From positions 186,001 through 250,000 of the forward strand of contig NZ_FOLM01000009.1 of NCBI RefSeq assembly GCF_900112355.1: 64,000 nt of DNA, in the 5' to 3' direction. Positions 31,577 through 41,046 of the stretch are shown here, piece after piece; position 1 is the stretch's first letter, and each line of letters opens with the position of its first letter. Source of the stretch: Streptomyces aidingensis. Lineage in GTDB: Bacteria; Actinomycetota; Actinomycetes; Streptomycetales; Streptomycetaceae. Made by a program: the position numbers and the translations under genes. Below the pieces are notes generated by a model. It ran no database searches and was not told the DNA's origin. It was given only the letters and a program-made list of their open reading frames with translations.

Positions 31577-34566
31577 GACTGCACAGCCTCCGCCTCGCCG
31601 CGTTCGGCCCCTTCGGCGGACGCCAGCACATCGACTTCGACCGGCTCGCCGCCGACGGGCTGTTCCTGCTGCACGGCCCCACCGGCGCCGGCAAGACCTC
31701 CGTCCTGGACGCGGTCTGCTACGCACTCTACGGCTCGGTGCCGGGCGCCCGCCAGGGCCAGGAACTGCGCAGCGACCACGCCGAGCAGGACACCCTCACC
31801 GAGGTGGTGCTCGACTTCACCCTCGCCGGACGCCGCCTGGAGATCACCCGCCGCCCGGAACAGGACCGCCCCAAGAAGCGCGGCACCGGCCTGACCCGCG
31901 AGAAGGCGTACAGCGCGCTGCGCGAACGCGATCCGGCCACCGGTGGCTGGCGTGCCCTCAGCCGCTCCCACCAGGAGATCGGCATCGAGCTGCGGGACCT
32001 GCTGGTGATGAGCCGCGAGGAGTTCTGCCAGGTGGTGCTGCTGCCCCAGGGCGAGTTCGCCCGCTTCCTGCGGGCCGGTGCCGAGGACCGCGCCCGGCTG
32101 CTCGGCCGCCTGTTCGACACCCGCCGCTTCGCCGCCGCCGAGGAACACCTCGACGAGCAGCGCCGCGCCGCCCTGGAACAGGTCCGCACCGGTGACGAAC
32201 GGCTGCTGGCCCTGGCCCACCGCATCCAGCAGGCGGCCGGCGGCCCCGGCGGGGCGGAGCTGCCGGCCGCGGGCGATCCCGCCCTGGCCGGCGCCGTGCT
32301 GCGGCTGGCCGCCCAGGCCCGCGCCGACGCCCGGGAACGCCTGGAGATCGCCCGCCTCGCCGCCGAGGCGGCCGAGGCGGCGCACCACGCCGCCCGGCAG
32401 GGCCGCGACACCGCCGCCGCGCTCCACACCCTCCAGCAGCGCCACCGGCAGGCCCGCGCGCGCCAGGAGGCCCTGCGGGAGCGGCAGCCCGAACGCGAGG
32501 CCGCCCGTGCCCTGCTGGACCGCGCCCGCGCCGCGGCGGCCGTGGCACCGGCCCTCGACCTCTACACCGAGGCCGAGGCCGAACACCGGACCGCCCGGCG
32601 GGAGGAGACCCTGGCCAGGGCCGGGCTGCCCGAGGACCTGGCCGGCGCCCCGGCCGAGACCCTGGCCGGCCGGGAACGCGCACTGCGCCAGGAGTCCGGC
32701 ACCCTGGCCGCCGCCCGCGCCGCCGAGGACCGGGCCGGACGTCTCGCCGCCGAGATCGAGGCCCTGGACGAGACCGTCCGCCGCGACGGCGAGCGGCTGG
32801 CCGCCGACCAGGAGGCGCTGGCCCGGGCGGAAGCGACCCGGCACCGGCTCGGCACCGCGCTCGAGGCCGCCCGGCAGGCCGGGCGGGACACCGAGCGGCT
32901 GGAACATCTGCTGGCCGGGGAGCGCCGCCGGCTCCGGGCCGCCGCCCGCCGCGACGCCCTCGCCGAGGACGCCGACGCCCTGGCCGCGGCGCACACCCGG
33001 GCCGCCCGGGAGGCGGACACCGCCCGCGCCGGATGGCTGGATGTCCGGGAGCGCCGGCTGGCCGGCCTGGCCGCCGAACTCGCCGGCCGGCTCCGCCCCG
33101 GACAGCCCTGCGCGGTGTGCGGCTCGCCGGAACACCCGGCCCCCGCCCCCCGGTCCCCCGGCCATGTGGACCGGGAACAGGAGGACGCCGCCCGGCAGAC
33201 CCTGGAACAGGCCGAGGAGCACCGCGAGGAGCTCGCCCGCCGGCTGGCCGCGCTCCGCGCCGAACACGCCGCCGCGGCCGAGGACGCCGGGAACGAGCCG
33301 CTGCCCGCCCTGACGGAGCGGGTCACCGCCCTGGAACAGCGGCTCGCCGCCGCCCGCGCCGCCGCCGCCGGTGCCACGGCGGCCGAGGAGGACCTCGCCC
33401 GCGCGGAGGCCGGCCGCACCGGGCTCGCCGCCCGCATCGAGGAGGGGCACCGCACCGCCGCCGGCCGGGCCTCCCGGCGTGCCGCCCTGGCCGCCGAACT
33501 CGCCGCCCTGCAGAAGGAATTGGCCCGGGCCCGCGGCGACGCGCCCAGCGTCGCCGAACGCGCCGCCCGGCTGGAGCGGGAGGCCGGTCTGCTGGCCGAG
33601 GCCGCCACCGCCGCCACCCGCGCCGAGCAGACCGCCGCCCGGCTGAAGGAGGCCGACGCCAGGCTGGCCACCGCGGCCTACCGGGCCGGGTTCGAGACCC
33701 CCGAGCGGGCCCGGGAGGCGCTGCTGCCCGAGACCGGGCAGCGCGAACTCGCCGACCGGCTGGAGCAGTGGAGCCGGGAGGAGGCGGAGATCCGCGCCGT
33801 GCTCGGCGACCTGGCCACCGTGCGGGCCGCCGCCGCGCCGCCCGCGGACCCGGAGGCCGCCGGGGCGGCGGCCGATGCGGCGCTGCACCGGGTGCGGGAC
33901 ACCTCCGCCGCGCACCGCGCCGCCGCCGACCGCTGCGCCGAACTGGACCGGCTCTCCGCCGAGGCGGCCGGCGCGGTCCGGCAACTGGCGCCGATGCGCG
34001 CCCGCGGCGCCCGGATCGCCCGCCTGGCCGACCTGGTCCGGGGCCGCACCGCCGACAACCTCTACCGGATGCGGCTGGAGACCTATGTGCTGGCCGCCCG
34101 GCTGGAGCGGGTCGCCGCCGCGGCCGGGGACCGGCTGGGCGCCATGTCGGCCGGCCGTTACGCCCTGACCCACACCGACGTCCCGGTCTCCCGCGGCCGT
34201 TCCGGCCTGGGCCTGCGGGTGCTGGACGCCTGGACCGGAAGGGAACGCGACACCGCCACCCTCTCCGGCGGGGAATCCTTCTACGTCTCGCTGGCCCTGG
34301 CCCTCGGCCTGGCCGACGTGGTCGCCGAGGAGGCCGGCGGGCAGCGGCTGGACTCCCTCTTCATCGACGAGGGCTTCGGCAGCCTGGACGAACAGACCCT
34401 GGACGAAGTGCTGGACGTGCTGGACGGCCTGCGCGAGCAGGAGCGCAGCGTCGGCATCGTCAGCCATGTCCCCGATCTGCGCGCCCGGATACCGGCCCGG
34501 CTGGAGGTGGTCAAGGGCCGCCGCGGCTCCACCCTGCGGCAGCGCGCCGCGCCCGGGGCGGTGTGA
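31573..34566 (+). CDS. sbcC: Exonuclease subunit SbcC
   Basis: A 997-residue Rad50/SMC-like ATPase. Walker A GPTGAGKTS is near residue 40, and the Q-loop region is VVLLPQGEFARFLRA. A long Ala/Glu/Arg-rich coiled coil runs from about 190 to 830, interrupted by the zinc hook CAVC near residue 514. The signature LSGGESFYVSLALALG and Walker B LFIDEGFGSLDEQTLDEVLD lie near the end. It works with SbcD on DNA hairpins and breaks. The GTG start is in the sbcD stop. Confidence 0.96.
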   Translation: MRLHSLRLAAFGPFGGRQHIDFDRLAADGLFLLHGPTGAGKTSVLDAVCYALYGSVPGARQGQELRSDHAEQDTLTEVVLDFTLAGRRLEITRRPEQDRPKKRGTGLTREKAYSALRERDPATGGWRALSRSHQEIGIELRDLLVMSREEFCQVVLLPQGEFARFLRAGAEDRARLLGRLFDTRRFAAAEEHLDEQRRAALEQVRTGDERLLALAHRIQQAAGGPGGAELPAAGDPALAGAVLRLAAQARADARERLEIARLAAEAAEAAHHAARQGRDTAAALHTLQQRHRQARARQEALRERQPEREAARALLDRARAAAAVAPALDLYTEAEAEHRTARREETLARAGLPEDLAGAPAETLAGRERALRQESGTLAAARAAEDRAGRLAAEIEALDETVRRDGERLAADQEALARAEATRHRLGTALEAARQAGRDTERLEHLLAGERRRLRAAARRDALAEDADALAAAHTRAAREADTARAGWLDVRERRLAGLAAELAGRLRPGQPCAVCGSPEHPAPAPRSPGHVDREQEDAARQTLEQAEEHREELARRLAALRAEHAAAAEDAGNEPLPALTERVTALEQRLAAARAAAAGATAAEEDLARAEAGRTGLAARIEEGHRTAAGRASRRAALAAELAALQKELARARGDAPSVAERAARLEREAGLLAEAATAATRAEQTAARLKEADARLATAAYRAGFETPERAREALLPETGQRELADRLEQWSREEAEIRAVLGDLATVRAAAAPPADPEAAGAAADAALHRVRDTSAAHRAAADRCAELDRLSAEAAGAVRQLAPMRARGARIARLADLVRGRTADNLYRMRLETYVLAARLERVAAAAGDRLGAMSAGRYALTHTDVPVSRGRSGLGLRVLDAWTGRERDTATLSGGESFYVSLALALGLADVVAEEAGGQRLDSLFIDEGFGSLDEQTLDEVLDVLDGLREQERSVGIVSHVPDLRARIPARLEVVKGRRGSTLRQRAAPGAV

Positions 34567-34580
34567 GCCGCCGGGCCGCC

Positions 34581-34614
34581 CGGCCGCCGCACGGCCCGCG
34601 CCGCGCGGCGGCCG
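34581..34614. terminator. Terminator between sbcC and DUF885 gene
   Basis: CGGCCGCCGC (34581-34590) and GCGGCGGCCG (34605-34614) form a perfect ten-base stem between convergent genes. Confidence 0.72.
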
Positions 34615-34635
34615 GGGCGCCGCCCGTCGTGCCGC

Positions 34636-36333
34636 CTACAGGGCGGCGAGTTCCTCACGCAGATCGTCCAGGCCGAGCGAGCCCAGGGACAGCGCCGCCA
34701 TGTGCCAGCGCTTGGCGTCGAACGCCTCGCCGTGCGCCGCCCGGGCGGCCTCCCGCCCGGCCAGCCAGGCCCGCTCGCCCAGCTTGTAGCCGATCGCCTG
34801 GCCGGGCATGCCCAGATACCGGACCAGTTCGCTCTCGATGAAGTCGGCCGGCCGGCCGCTGTGCCGGCCGAAGAACTCCTGCGCCAGCTCCGGCGTCCAC
34901 CGCTCACCGGCGTGGAAGCCGGAATCCGCGGGGATCTCCAGACCGAGGTGCATGCCGATGTCGATGATCACCCGCACCGCACGCATCATCTGGCAGTCCA
35001 GATAGCCCAGCCGCAGTTCCGGATCGGTCAGGAAACCCAGCTCGTCCATGAGCCGCTCGGCGTAGAGCGCCCAGCCCTCGGCGTTGGCGCTGACCATTCC
35101 CGCGGTGGTCTGGAACCGCGAGAGCCGCTCGGCGACATGCACCCACTGGGCGAGCTGGAGATGATGCCCCGGCACGCCCTCGTGGTACCAGGTGGACACC
35201 AGGTCGTAGACCGGGAACCGGGTCTGGCCCAGGGTCGGCAGCCAGGTGCGGCCGGGCCGGGAGAAGTCCAGGGACGGCGGGGTGTAGTACGGCGCCGCGG
35301 CGCTGCCGTCCGGCGCGATCATCGACTCCACCCGCTTGACCCGGTCGGCCAGTTCGAAGTGGGTCCCGTCCAGCGCGGTGATCGCCTCGTCCATCAGGTT
35401 CTGCAGCCAGGCCCGGATCTCCGGCACTCCCTCGACCGCCCGGCCCTCGGTGTCCAGATGCTTCAGCGCCTCCCACGGCGAGGAGCCGGGCAGGATCTTG
35501 TCCGCCTCCGCCCACATCTCGGCCAGCAGCCGGTGGTACTCGGCCCAGCCGTAGGCGTATGCCTCCTCCAGATCCAGATCGGTGCCGTTCCAGTACCGCA
35601 CCCAGCGGGCGTAGCGTTCCCGCCCGGCCACGTCCGGGGTGCCCGCGGCGGCAGCCGCGTACTCCCCGGCCAGCCAGTCGCGCAGCGCGCCCACGGCGGC
35701 GGCGGCCTCGCCCGCCGCCGCGTCCAGCGCGCCCCGCAGCTCCTCGGGGCCGTCCGCGGTGAAGGCCGTGAACCAGTCGGGGCGCGCGCCGTCCCCGAGC
35801 CATTCGGTGAGCTGTCCGATCACCGTGGTGACCTGCCGGGGGCCGGCCGTCAGCCCGCGGGAGGCGCCCTCGGCGAGCGCCGCCCGGTACCCCTCCAGCG
35901 CGGCCGGCACGGCCCGCATCCGCCGCGCCACCGTCGCCCAGTCCTCGGCCGTCTCCAGCGGCATCAGGGTGAAGACGTTGCGCACGTTCTGAACGGGCGA
36001 GAACAGGTTGTTCATCAGGCGCAGGGTCTCCCCGGCGTCGTGCACCGCGAGCTGGGCGGCCAGCCGCTCGCGCAGCAGCCGGGCGCAGCGGCGCTCGACG
36101 TCGGAGTCCCCGCCGGGCAGCGCCTCGGCGTGCGGCAGCCGGGCCAGCACCGCGCGCTGGAGGCCGGCTATCCGCTCCAGGCCGGCGGGGGAGTAGTCGG
36201 GGAGACGGCCGGCGCTCTCCGGCACGCCCAGGTAGGTGCCGGTGACCGGGTCCAGCTCGATCAGTGCGTCCAGGTAGGCGTCGGCGAGCTGTCGGGGGAG
36301 CAGATCTTTCGTGAGATCCAGGGTGTCGGACAT
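34636..36333 (-). CDS. DUF885 family metallopeptidase-like protein
   Basis: A 565-residue DUF885 protein. The zinc motif HEGVPGHHLQLA is present, with a downstream acidic motif in SANAEGWALYAERLMDELG, which fits the family's gluzincin-like fold. There is no signal peptide, so it is likely cytoplasmic. ATG at 36333 has GAGG nine bases upstream; two ATGs further upstream are also in frame. The substrate is unknown, probably short peptides. It is transcribed alone toward the terminator. Confidence 0.88.
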   Translation of the reverse strand: MSDTLDLTKDLLPRQLADAYLDALIELDPVTGTYLGVPESAGRLPDYSPAGLERIAGLQRAVLARLPHAEALPGGDSDVERRCARLLRERLAAQLAVHDAGETLRLMNNLFSPVQNVRNVFTLMPLETAEDWATVARRMRAVPAALEGYRAALAEGASRGLTAGPRQVTTVIGQLTEWLGDGARPDWFTAFTADGPEELRGALDAAAGEAAAAVGALRDWLAGEYAAAAAGTPDVAGRERYARWVRYWNGTDLDLEEAYAYGWAEYHRLLAEMWAEADKILPGSSPWEALKHLDTEGRAVEGVPEIRAWLQNLMDEAITALDGTHFELADRVKRVESMIAPDGSAAAPYYTPPSLDFSRPGRTWLPTLGQTRFPVYDLVSTWYHEGVPGHHLQLAQWVHVAERLSRFQTTAGMVSANAEGWALYAERLMDELGFLTDPELRLGYLDCQMMRAVRVIIDIGMHLGLEIPADSGFHAGERWTPELAQEFFGRHSGRPADFIESELVRYLGMPGQAIGYKLGERAWLAGREAARAAHGEAFDAKRWHMAALSLGSLGLDDLREELAAL

Positions 36334-36399
36334 GCGCCCCATCCTCATATGTGAACAGGGCGGATGTCACTACGGTTCCGCGCCGCGGACCAGTGGGGC

Positions 36400-37062
36400 T
36401 CAGCCGCCGGCCGGGGCGGGCAGCGCGCCCGCCGCGGCGGACGGCGCCAGCCGCGCGCTGATCACCAGCACCCCCTCCGACCAGTCGTACTCCAGCGGCA
36501 GCCCGGTGGACCGCATGGCCGCCCGCATCCCGGTGTTGCCGGACTGCGTCACCGCGTAGACGGAGTCGCAGCCCGCCTCCCGGGCCAGCACCAGCAGCCG
36601 CCGCAGCAGCGCCATCCCCACCCCGCGGCGCTGCCAGGCATCCTCCACCAGCAGCGCGATCTCGGTGTCGTCGCCGTCCCAGAGCACATGCCCCAGCGCC
36701 ACGATCTCCCCGCCGGGCGACTCGGCCGCGAGGGTCCGACCGTGCCGCGGGTCCAGCAGATGGCCCAGATAGCGGTCGGCGTCGCCCACCGGTCCGTGGT
36801 AACGCCGGTTCAGGGTCGACGGCGAGCAGCGCTCGTGCATCGCCCTGGCCGCCCGGGCGTCGCCCGGGCCGGCCTGCCGCAGCACCAGGCCCTCCGGACC
36901 CGGGCTGACCGGGACCTCGGCGGGCGCGGATCCCGGGTACACCGCAGGGGCCGCCGGCAGGGGGTTCGCCACCGCCTGGCAGCCCCGCACCGGGCCGGGG
37001 GACGGGCGCCGGAGGCGACCGCCGGCCGGCCGCACGGTGCGGTGGAAGGAGGACTCAGCCAT
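36400..37062 (-). CDS. GNAT-family N-acetyltransferase
   Basis: A 220-residue acetyltransferase. A basic, low-complexity N-terminal region of about 75 residues precedes the GNAT fold: LRQAGPGDARAARAMHERCS, LAAESPGGEIVALGHVLWDG, then the acetyl-CoA loop VEDAWQRRGVGMALLRRLL and YAVTQSGNTGMRAAMRSTGL. The reading frame stays open upstream to a GTG at 37155 and would then include a rare TTA codon; the ATG is preferred by family length. The substrate is unknown. Confidence 0.82.
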   Translation of the reverse strand: MAESSFHRTVRPAGGRLRRPSPGPVRGCQAVANPLPAAPAVYPGSAPAEVPVSPGPEGLVLRQAGPGDARAARAMHERCSPSTLNRRYHGPVGDADRYLGHLLDPRHGRTLAAESPGGEIVALGHVLWDGDDTEIALLVEDAWQRRGVGMALLRRLLVLAREAGCDSVYAVTQSGNTGMRAAMRSTGLPLEYDWSEGVLVISARLAPSAAAGALPAPAGG

Positions 37063-37093
37063 AGGAGCACTCTCGCTCCCGGGTGTTGCGTGA

Positions 37094-37110
37094 TCACAAA
37101 CGTATTGTGA
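37094..37110. promoter_or_regulatory. TCACAA-N5-TTGTGA inverted repeat
   Basis: A perfect six-base dyad lies 32 bases upstream of the GNAT ATG in an AT-rich patch. It is compatible with a dimeric repressor or a CRP-like protein. The DNA around it (37085-37155) is far less GC-rich than its flanks. Confidence 0.5.
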
Positions 37111-37254
37111 CTCGCGGGTTAAGGAGGTATTCAACCGAAAAATCCACTTCGTCACCTCATGTCACCCCGCTTTCCGTGCTTGCCCTGTGACCGCGTAACG
37201 GCTCGTGGACCGGTCCATGTTCCGGTCACCGCCCCTCTTGTCGCCCCGGCCGGC

Positions 37255-37998
37255 TCACCGGCCCTCGTCCCTGCCGCCGCCCGCGGACTCCGGGAACGTG
37301 TCCAGGACCGCGTGCAGCGCCGCACCCACCCACTCCGGAGCCGATGCGCGGAAGACCTCCGGCGGCAGCCCGGCCGCCCGTTCCGGAATCACCCCCAGCA
37401 CCGGTACCTCCGCGACCACCGGGAGATCCTCCCGGTTGCACTCCTCGGCCGCACCGGGCTCGGCGGGCCAGCTTCCGATCACCAGCCCGGGGCAGCGCAG
37501 TCCGCGTACCCGCAGTGCCTGTGTCGTCAGCGCTGTGTGATTCAGCGTCCCGAGCTCCGCGGATGTCACCACCACGACCGGCGAGCGCATCAGCAGCGCC
37601 AGATCGGCCAGCGTGGACCCCTCGGCGTCGAACGGCACCAGCAGCCCGCCGGCGCCCTCCACCAGCACCAGATCGCTGCGGTCGGCCAGATCCTGCACCG
37701 CGGCCACCACCGCCCGCGGGCGCACCGCGGGCAGCCCGGCCCGCCGGGCCGCGGCCGAGGGCGCCAGCGGCTCCGGATACCGGGCCACCTCCACCCCGGT
37801 GACCTCGCCGCCCGCCAGCCGGCGCACCTCGTGCACATCGCCCGGCTCGTCCGGCGCCACCCCCGTCTGGGCGGGCTTGACCACCGCCACGGCCAGACCG
37901 GCGGCGCGGGCCGCGGCGGCCAGCGCCGCGGTCGCCACCGTCTTGCCCACCCCGGTACCGGTACCGGTGACCACGGCTATCCCGGCTGTGCGGGTCAC
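37255..37998 (-). CDS. bioD: Dethiobiotin synthase
   Basis: A 247-residue ATP-dependent dethiobiotin synthetase that closes the ureido ring in biotin synthesis. The P-loop is VTGTGTGVGKTVATAAL, with VVKPAQTGV and LVLVEGAGGLLVPF binding substrate and metal. The GTG start follows GGGGGA. It lies 14 bases after purB in the same direction. bioA and bioB, normally adjacent in streptomycetes, are absent from both sides. Confidence 0.95.
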   Translation of the reverse strand: MTRTAGIAVVTGTGTGVGKTVATAALAAAARAAGLAVAVVKPAQTGVAPDEPGDVHEVRRLAGGEVTGVEVARYPEPLAPSAAARRAGLPAVRPRAVVAAVQDLADRSDLVLVEGAGGLLVPFDAEGSTLADLALLMRSPVVVVTSAELGTLNHTALTTQALRVRGLRCPGLVIGSWPAEPGAAEECNREDLPVVAEVPVLGVIPERAAGLPPEVFRASAPEWVGAALHAVLDTFPESAGGGRDEGR

Positions 37999-38012
37999 GA
38001 TTCCCCCTGTTC

Positions 38013-39443
38013 TCAGAGAATGGCGCCGGGTGTGTACCCGGCCGCCTCCGGGTGCTTGTCCGCCAGCGCCTCGACGGCCCGTACCACCGCCGCGGTCTGC
38101 GCGCCCGCCGCGCCGGTGAAGGACAGCGGCTCGGTCAGCAACTGGTGCAGCGTCACCGCGGTCAGCGGAATCCGCTCGTCCGCGGCCAGCGAGGCGATCA
38201 GCGGATTCTCCGCGGCCCCGGCGCGCAGCGACAGCGCCGCCTTGACCGCGTGCTCCTTGATGGCCTCGTGCGCGGTCTCCCGGCCCACCCCGGCCTTCAC
38301 CGAGGCGATCAGGATCTTGGTGGTGGCCAGGAACGGCAGGTAGCGGTCGAGTTCGCGGGAGACCACGGCGGGGAACACCCCGAACTCGTCCAGCACCGTG
38401 AGAAATGTCTCGAAAAGGCCGTCCAGCGCGAAGAAGGCGTCCGGCAGCGCCACCCGGCGCACCACCGAGCAGGAGACATCGCCCTCGTTCCACTGGTCGC
38501 CGGCCAGCTCGCCCGCCATGTGGCTGTAGCCGCGCAGGATCACCGCCAGGCCGTTGATCCGCTCGCAGGAGCGGGTGTTCATCTTGTGCGGCATGGCGGA
38601 GGAGCCGACCTGCCCCTCCTTGAATCCCTCGGTCACCAGTTCATGACCGGCCATCAGCCGGACCGTCTTCGCCAGGGACGACGGCGCGGCGGCGAGCTGC
38701 ACCAGGCAGCTCAGCACCTCGTAGTCCAGGGACCGCGGATACACCTGGCCGACGGAGCTGAGCACCGAGCCGAAGCCCAGGTGGTCCGCCACCCGCCGCT
38801 CCAGGTCGGCCAGCTTCCCGGCGTCGCCGCCGAGCAGGTCCAGCATGTCCTGCGCGGTGCCCACCGGGCCCTTGATGCCGCGCAGCGGATAGCGGTCCAG
38901 CAGCTCCTCCAGCCGCCGGAACGCCACCAGCATCTCGTCCGCGCAGCCGGCGAACCGCTTGCCCAGGGTGGTGGCCTGCGCCGCCACATTGTGCGAACGG
39001 CCGGTCAGCACCAGCTCCGCATGGCCGGCGGCGAGCCGCGCCAGCCGGGCCAGCACGGCCACCGCGCGGTCCCGCACCAGCTCCAGCGAGCGGCGGATCT
39101 GCAACTGCTCGACGTTCTCCGTCAGATCGCGCGAGGTCATGCCCTTGTGGATCTGCTCGTGCCCGGCCAGCGCGTTGAACTCCTCGATGCGGGCCTTCAC
39201 ATCGTGCCGGGTCACCCGCTCCCGGGCCGCGATCGACTCCAGATCCACCGACTCCAGCACCGCCCGGTAGTCCTCGGCGGCGCCGTCCGGGACCGCCACC
39301 CCCAGGTCCCGCTGGGCGGCCAGCACGGCCAGCCACAGCCGGCGCTCGGCGACGACCTTCTGCTCGGGGGACCAGACCCGGGCCATCTCCACGGAGGCGT
39401 AGCGGTGGGCCAGAACGTCGGGGATCTGCGGTTTCGCTGTCAC
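38013..39443 (-). CDS. purB: Adenylosuccinate lyase
   Basis: A 476-residue lyase for two steps of purine synthesis (SAICAR to AICAR and adenylosuccinate to AMP). The fumarase/lyase signature is GSSAMPHKMNTRSCERINGL. Catalytic His region is HEQIHKGMTSRDLTENVEQL, and LTGRSHNVAAQATTLGKRF is also typical. It belongs to the longer actinobacterial type. The GTG start lies eight bases after a -10 box, suggesting a leaderless message that continues into bioD. Confidence 0.96.
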   Translation of the reverse strand: MTAKPQIPDVLAHRYASVEMARVWSPEQKVVAERRLWLAVLAAQRDLGVAVPDGAAEDYRAVLESVDLESIAARERVTRHDVKARIEEFNALAGHEQIHKGMTSRDLTENVEQLQIRRSLELVRDRAVAVLARLARLAAGHAELVLTGRSHNVAAQATTLGKRFAGCADEMLVAFRRLEELLDRYPLRGIKGPVGTAQDMLDLLGGDAGKLADLERRVADHLGFGSVLSSVGQVYPRSLDYEVLSCLVQLAAAPSSLAKTVRLMAGHELVTEGFKEGQVGSSAMPHKMNTRSCERINGLAVILRGYSHMAGELAGDQWNEGDVSCSVVRRVALPDAFFALDGLFETFLTVLDEFGVFPAVVSRELDRYLPFLATTKILIASVKAGVGRETAHEAIKEHAVKAALSLRAGAAENPLIASLAADERIPLTAVTLHQLLTEPLSFTGAAGAQTAAVVRAVEALADKHPEAAGYTPGAIL

Positions 39444-39451
39444 GGACAGCG

Positions 39452-39457
39452 ATTCTA
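39452..39457 (-). promoter_or_regulatory. -10 box of leaderless purB
   Basis: TAGAAT on the minus strand is followed by eight bases (CGCTGTCC) and the GTG. It overlaps the stop codon end of the SGNH gene. Confidence 0.5.
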
Positions 39458-40339
39458 CGGCTGCCCCGTCCCCGCTGCCCGCAGCGTCCCGTCCGGGCGG
39501 CCGGAGGCCGGTCCGCCGCCCGCCGGCGGGCCGGCGGGCACCCCGTCCGCGGCGGCCCCGGCCCCGCCGGCCGGCCACGGCAGCAGCTCCGGCCGTTTGC
39601 ACGGCCGGCCGTCCCCGGAGGACCGGCCGGCCAGCCGGCGCCCGATCCACGGCAGCAGATGCACCCGGGCGAACCGCGCGTCGGCGAGCCGCCGCCGGGC
39701 CCAGCCGGGCGGCGGCTGCGCGGGGAGCGGGGCCGTCCAGTCCCAGCCCGGGGCCAGCCCCAGCGTCTGCCACACGGCCTCGGCGACCCGCCGGTGCCCC
39801 TCCGCGGTCAGATGCAGCCGGTCCTCCGCCCACAGCCGGGGATCGGACAGCGCCTGCGAGGTGTACAGGTCGGCCACCACCGCGCCGTGCCGCGCGGCCA
39901 GCTCGTCCAGGATCCCGAACAGCGCCTCCATCCGCGGCCGGTAGCGCTCCAGCACCGGGCCGCGCCGCCCCGGGCTGCGCATCAGCACCAGGGTCCGGCA
40001 GGAAGGGGCCAGGGTCTCCACCGCCTCCTCCAGCCGGGCCCGTACCAGGCCCAGGTCGTAGCGCGGCCGGAGCAGGTCGTTGAGCCCGCCCACCAGCGTC
40101 ACCAGGTCCGCGCGCATCGCCGCCGCGGCCGGCACCTGCTCCCCGGTGATCTGGCCGATCAGCTTGCCGCGCACCGCCAGGTTGGCGTACCGGAAGCCCT
40201 CGGCGCGCCCGGCGAGCCGCCCGGCCAGCAGATCCGCCCACCCCCGGTAGCCACCGTCCGGGCGGAGATCGGACATCCCCTCGGTGAAGGAATCCCCCAC
40301 GGCCACAAAACTGCGGATCTCCGGCTGCATGCTCTCCAT
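39455..40339 (-). CDS. SGNH/GDSL hydrolase
   Basis: A 294-residue esterase/lipase-type hydrolase. The nucleophile is in VAVGDSFTEGMSD (GDS block I), block II is NLAVRGKLIGQ, block III is VGGLND, and block V is DRLHLTAEGHR with catalytic Asp and His. There is no signal peptide. A Pro/Gly-rich tail of about 50 residues is encoded just before purB. Two ATGs nine bases apart (40339, 40330) are possible starts. The substrate is unknown. Confidence 0.86.
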   Translation of the reverse strand: MESMQPEIRSFVAVGDSFTEGMSDLRPDGGYRGWADLLAGRLAGRAEGFRYANLAVRGKLIGQITGEQVPAAAAMRADLVTLVGGLNDLLRPRYDLGLVRARLEEAVETLAPSCRTLVLMRSPGRRGPVLERYRPRMEALFGILDELAARHGAVVADLYTSQALSDPRLWAEDRLHLTAEGHRRVAEAVWQTLGLAPGWDWTAPLPAQPPPGWARRRLADARFARVHLLPWIGRRLAGRSSGDGRPCKRPELLPWPAGGAGAAADGVPAGPPAGGGPASGRPDGTLRAAGTGQP

Positions 40340-40453
40340 GGCAGCCCACGATGCCAAAACCCCGGGTCGTCCCGGGATGACAGCCGTCACACCCCGACCG
40401 CCCCGAACCGCCCCGGCTGTCCTCTCCGGCCCGTCCTCTCCGGCCGGCCGCGG

Positions 40454-40852
40454 TCAGCCGCGCGGCGGCCGGTCCGGGCCGCCGCTGCCGCGCAGCCGGT
40501 CCAGCTCGCGCCGCTCCCGCTTGGTGGGGCGCCCCGCCCCCCGGTCCCGGCGGCCCACCGCCACCAGCAGCTCCCGCGGCGGCGGGGGAGGGCTGTTGTC
40601 CACCAGGCACTCCGCGGCCACCGGCGCCCCCACCCGCTTGCGGACGATCCGGGTCACGATCACCACCCGGTCCCGGCCCTCGTGCCGCAGCCGTACCTCG
40701 TCCCCGGGCCGCACCGCGTGCGCCGGCTTCACCCGGTCACCGTTGACCTTCACATGACCGGCCCGGCAGGCCGCGGTCGCCTGCGAACGGGTCTTGATCA
40801 GCCGCACGGACCAGATCCAGGTGTCCACCCGCGCCGTCTCCTGCGAAGTCAT
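40454..40852 (-). CDS. S4-domain RNA-binding protein (Hsp15-like)
   Basis: A 132-residue protein with an S4 domain at residues 8-60 (RVDTWIWSVRLIKTRSQATA, CRAGHVKVNGDRVKPAHAVR, PGDEVRLR), then a basic C-terminal tail. It resembles Hsp15/RqcP proteins, which bind stalled large ribosomal subunits. The tail contains five consecutive prolines. The message appears leaderless (TACAGT six bases before ATG). Confidence 0.9.
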   Translation of the reverse strand: MTSQETARVDTWIWSVRLIKTRSQATAACRAGHVKVNGDRVKPAHAVRPGDEVRLRHEGRDRVVIVTRIVRKRVGAPVAAECLVDNSPPPPPRELLVAVGRRDRGAGRPTKRERRELDRLRGSGGPDRPPRG

Positions 40853-40858
40853 GACACG

Positions 40859-40864
40859 ACTGTA
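40859..40864 (-). promoter_or_regulatory. -10 box of leaderless S4-protein gene
   Basis: TACAGT on the minus strand, six bases from the ATG, with no ribosome site. Confidence 0.48.
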
Positions 40865-41046
40865 GAACGCCGCCGGTCATCCGCGCGTCACCGGCCGGAG
40901 CCCCGGAAGCGGGGAGAGGTTCGCAAAACCGCCACCCCGTGTTGGGCGGGCACCGGGCGGTCTTCCTTCTAGCGTGAACGCGGCTGGATTTCGCCTTGCC
41001 AACGCATGGCCTGTGCGAGCTTGCACCGCACGTGAAAGGACCCCCC

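Noticed and set aside
31426..34467. 1013-codon minus-strand open frame opposite sbcC
   Set aside because: Low-complexity G/Q/V composition and perfect opposition to a clear SbcC frame show it is non-coding.
40905..40980. Possible PHO box upstream of the PhoX-like gene
   Set aside because: GTTCGCAAAACC is only loosely like the direct repeats bound by PhoP, and no second unit is in phase.
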